From JAJRAL01 sp050015815 (lineage in GTDB: Archaea; Thermoplasmatota; Thermoplasmata; Methanomassiliicoccales; UBA472): a stretch of 20,352 nt of DNA. Shown piece by piece: positions 20,199 to 20,352 of this stretch. Position 1 is the stretch's first letter; each line of letters opens with the position of its first letter. The position numbers and the translations under genes were made by a program. Under the pieces are notes generated by a model that was given only the letters and a program-made list of their open reading frames with translations, made no database searches and was not told the origin of the DNA. The stretch lies in assembly GCA_050015815.1 (NCBI GenBank), contig JBEKAR010000010.1, positions 1 through 20,352 on the forward strand, read 5' to 3'.

Positions 20199-20352
20199 AT
20201 GCAAGAATCTCCGTCCCAGACAAAGAGGCTGATCCCGCTTCACTGGGGCTACCTGAAGTCAAAGGACGTGCACACCAAAGATGGAGTCGTTGCAGGGAAC
20301 GTGAGGGGCGTTTTGATTGATCCGGAGAATCGGACGGCTCCTCAACTCATAC
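20199..20352 (+). CDS. PRC-barrel protein, paralogue of the preceding gene (partial)
   Basis: The frame from ATG 20199 runs off the right edge after 51 codons. GGTGA (20190-20194) lies four bases upstream. The N-terminus (MQESPSQ, then HWGYLKSKDVHTKDGVVAG and VRGVLIDPENRT) lines up with residues 1-60 of the upstream protein (YWGYLESKDVLDTNGEYVGV, LRGILIADN), so the pair arose by duplication and is probably one operon. Whether this copy also has a repeat tail cannot be seen. Confidence 0.85.
   Translation, partial: MQESPSQTKRLIPLHWGYLKSKDVHTKDGVVAGNVRGVLIDPENRTAPQLI

Noticed and set aside
1..20352. CRISPR array, transposase, integrase or origin
   Set aside because: No regularly spaced direct repeats with unique spacers, no IS-like terminal repeats and no recombinase motifs were seen; the only tandem repeats are coding (19897-20094).

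Overview
The window is archaeal and fits a GC-rich member of the Thermoplasmata/methanogen side of Euryarchaeota. The evidence is an aTrm56-type tRNA (cytidine-56) 2'-O-methyltransferase, which is an archaeal family. Two tRNA genes carry introns one base 3' of the anticodon, inside bulge-helix-bulge (BHB) folds. TATA-like boxes lie about 26-34 bp before many starts, several genes have GGTGA ribosome-binding sites, and there are PRC-barrel proteins and small zinc-ribbon proteins. No methanogenesis gene is present, so I do not name a genus.

Layout. 1-1703: end of a substrate-binding protein, then permease and ATPase of a nitrate/sulfonate/taurine-type importer, in visibly lower GC than the next block. 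1706-3594 (minus): thioredoxin, thioredoxin reductase and an HTH regulator, in that transcription order. 3793-4586 (plus): PRC-barrel protein and a gamma-carbonic-anhydrase-like protein. 4537-6149 (minus): winged-helix regulator, aTrm56 and an HD-domain protein. 6311-6472: a 53-aa zinc-finger-like protein. 6453-9241 (minus): ABC exporter ATPase and permease, then a dolichol-kinase-like membrane protein. 9372-10648 (plus): methyltransferase-like protein and a winged-helix regulator, followed by intron-bearing tRNA-Asn. 10928-12635: a second ABC-2 exporter. 12643-13455: small membrane, zinc-ribbon and DUF6506-like proteins.

13681-17492 has a redox flavour: a DipZ/TlpA-like protein that has lost its CxxC, a cysteine-rich ArsR-like regulator divergent from a flavin-binding PPOX-family protein, a stand-alone CHAT (caspase-like) protease, and a QueG-like double [4Fe-4S] protein. 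Intron-bearing tRNA with anticodon CAU follows; its body looks like tRNA-Ile2. Beyond it GC falls and the content looks more accessory: a glutamine amidotransferase-like protein, a 349-bp gap with a perfect palindrome and a series of possible hairpins, an Lrp/AsnC-type regulator with an inverted repeat in its promoter, and two tandem PRC-barrel paralogues, the first with a LEA-like repeat tail.

The strongest leads are the minimal CHAT protease in its redox neighbourhood, the Cys5 regulator with a shared divergent promoter, three enzymes or enzyme-like proteins with altered key residues (DipZ-like, gamma-CA, thioredoxin reductase), the PRC-barrel/LEA fusion, and the structured gap at 18.6-18.7 kb. 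Functions are assigned from motifs read by eye; no searches were run.
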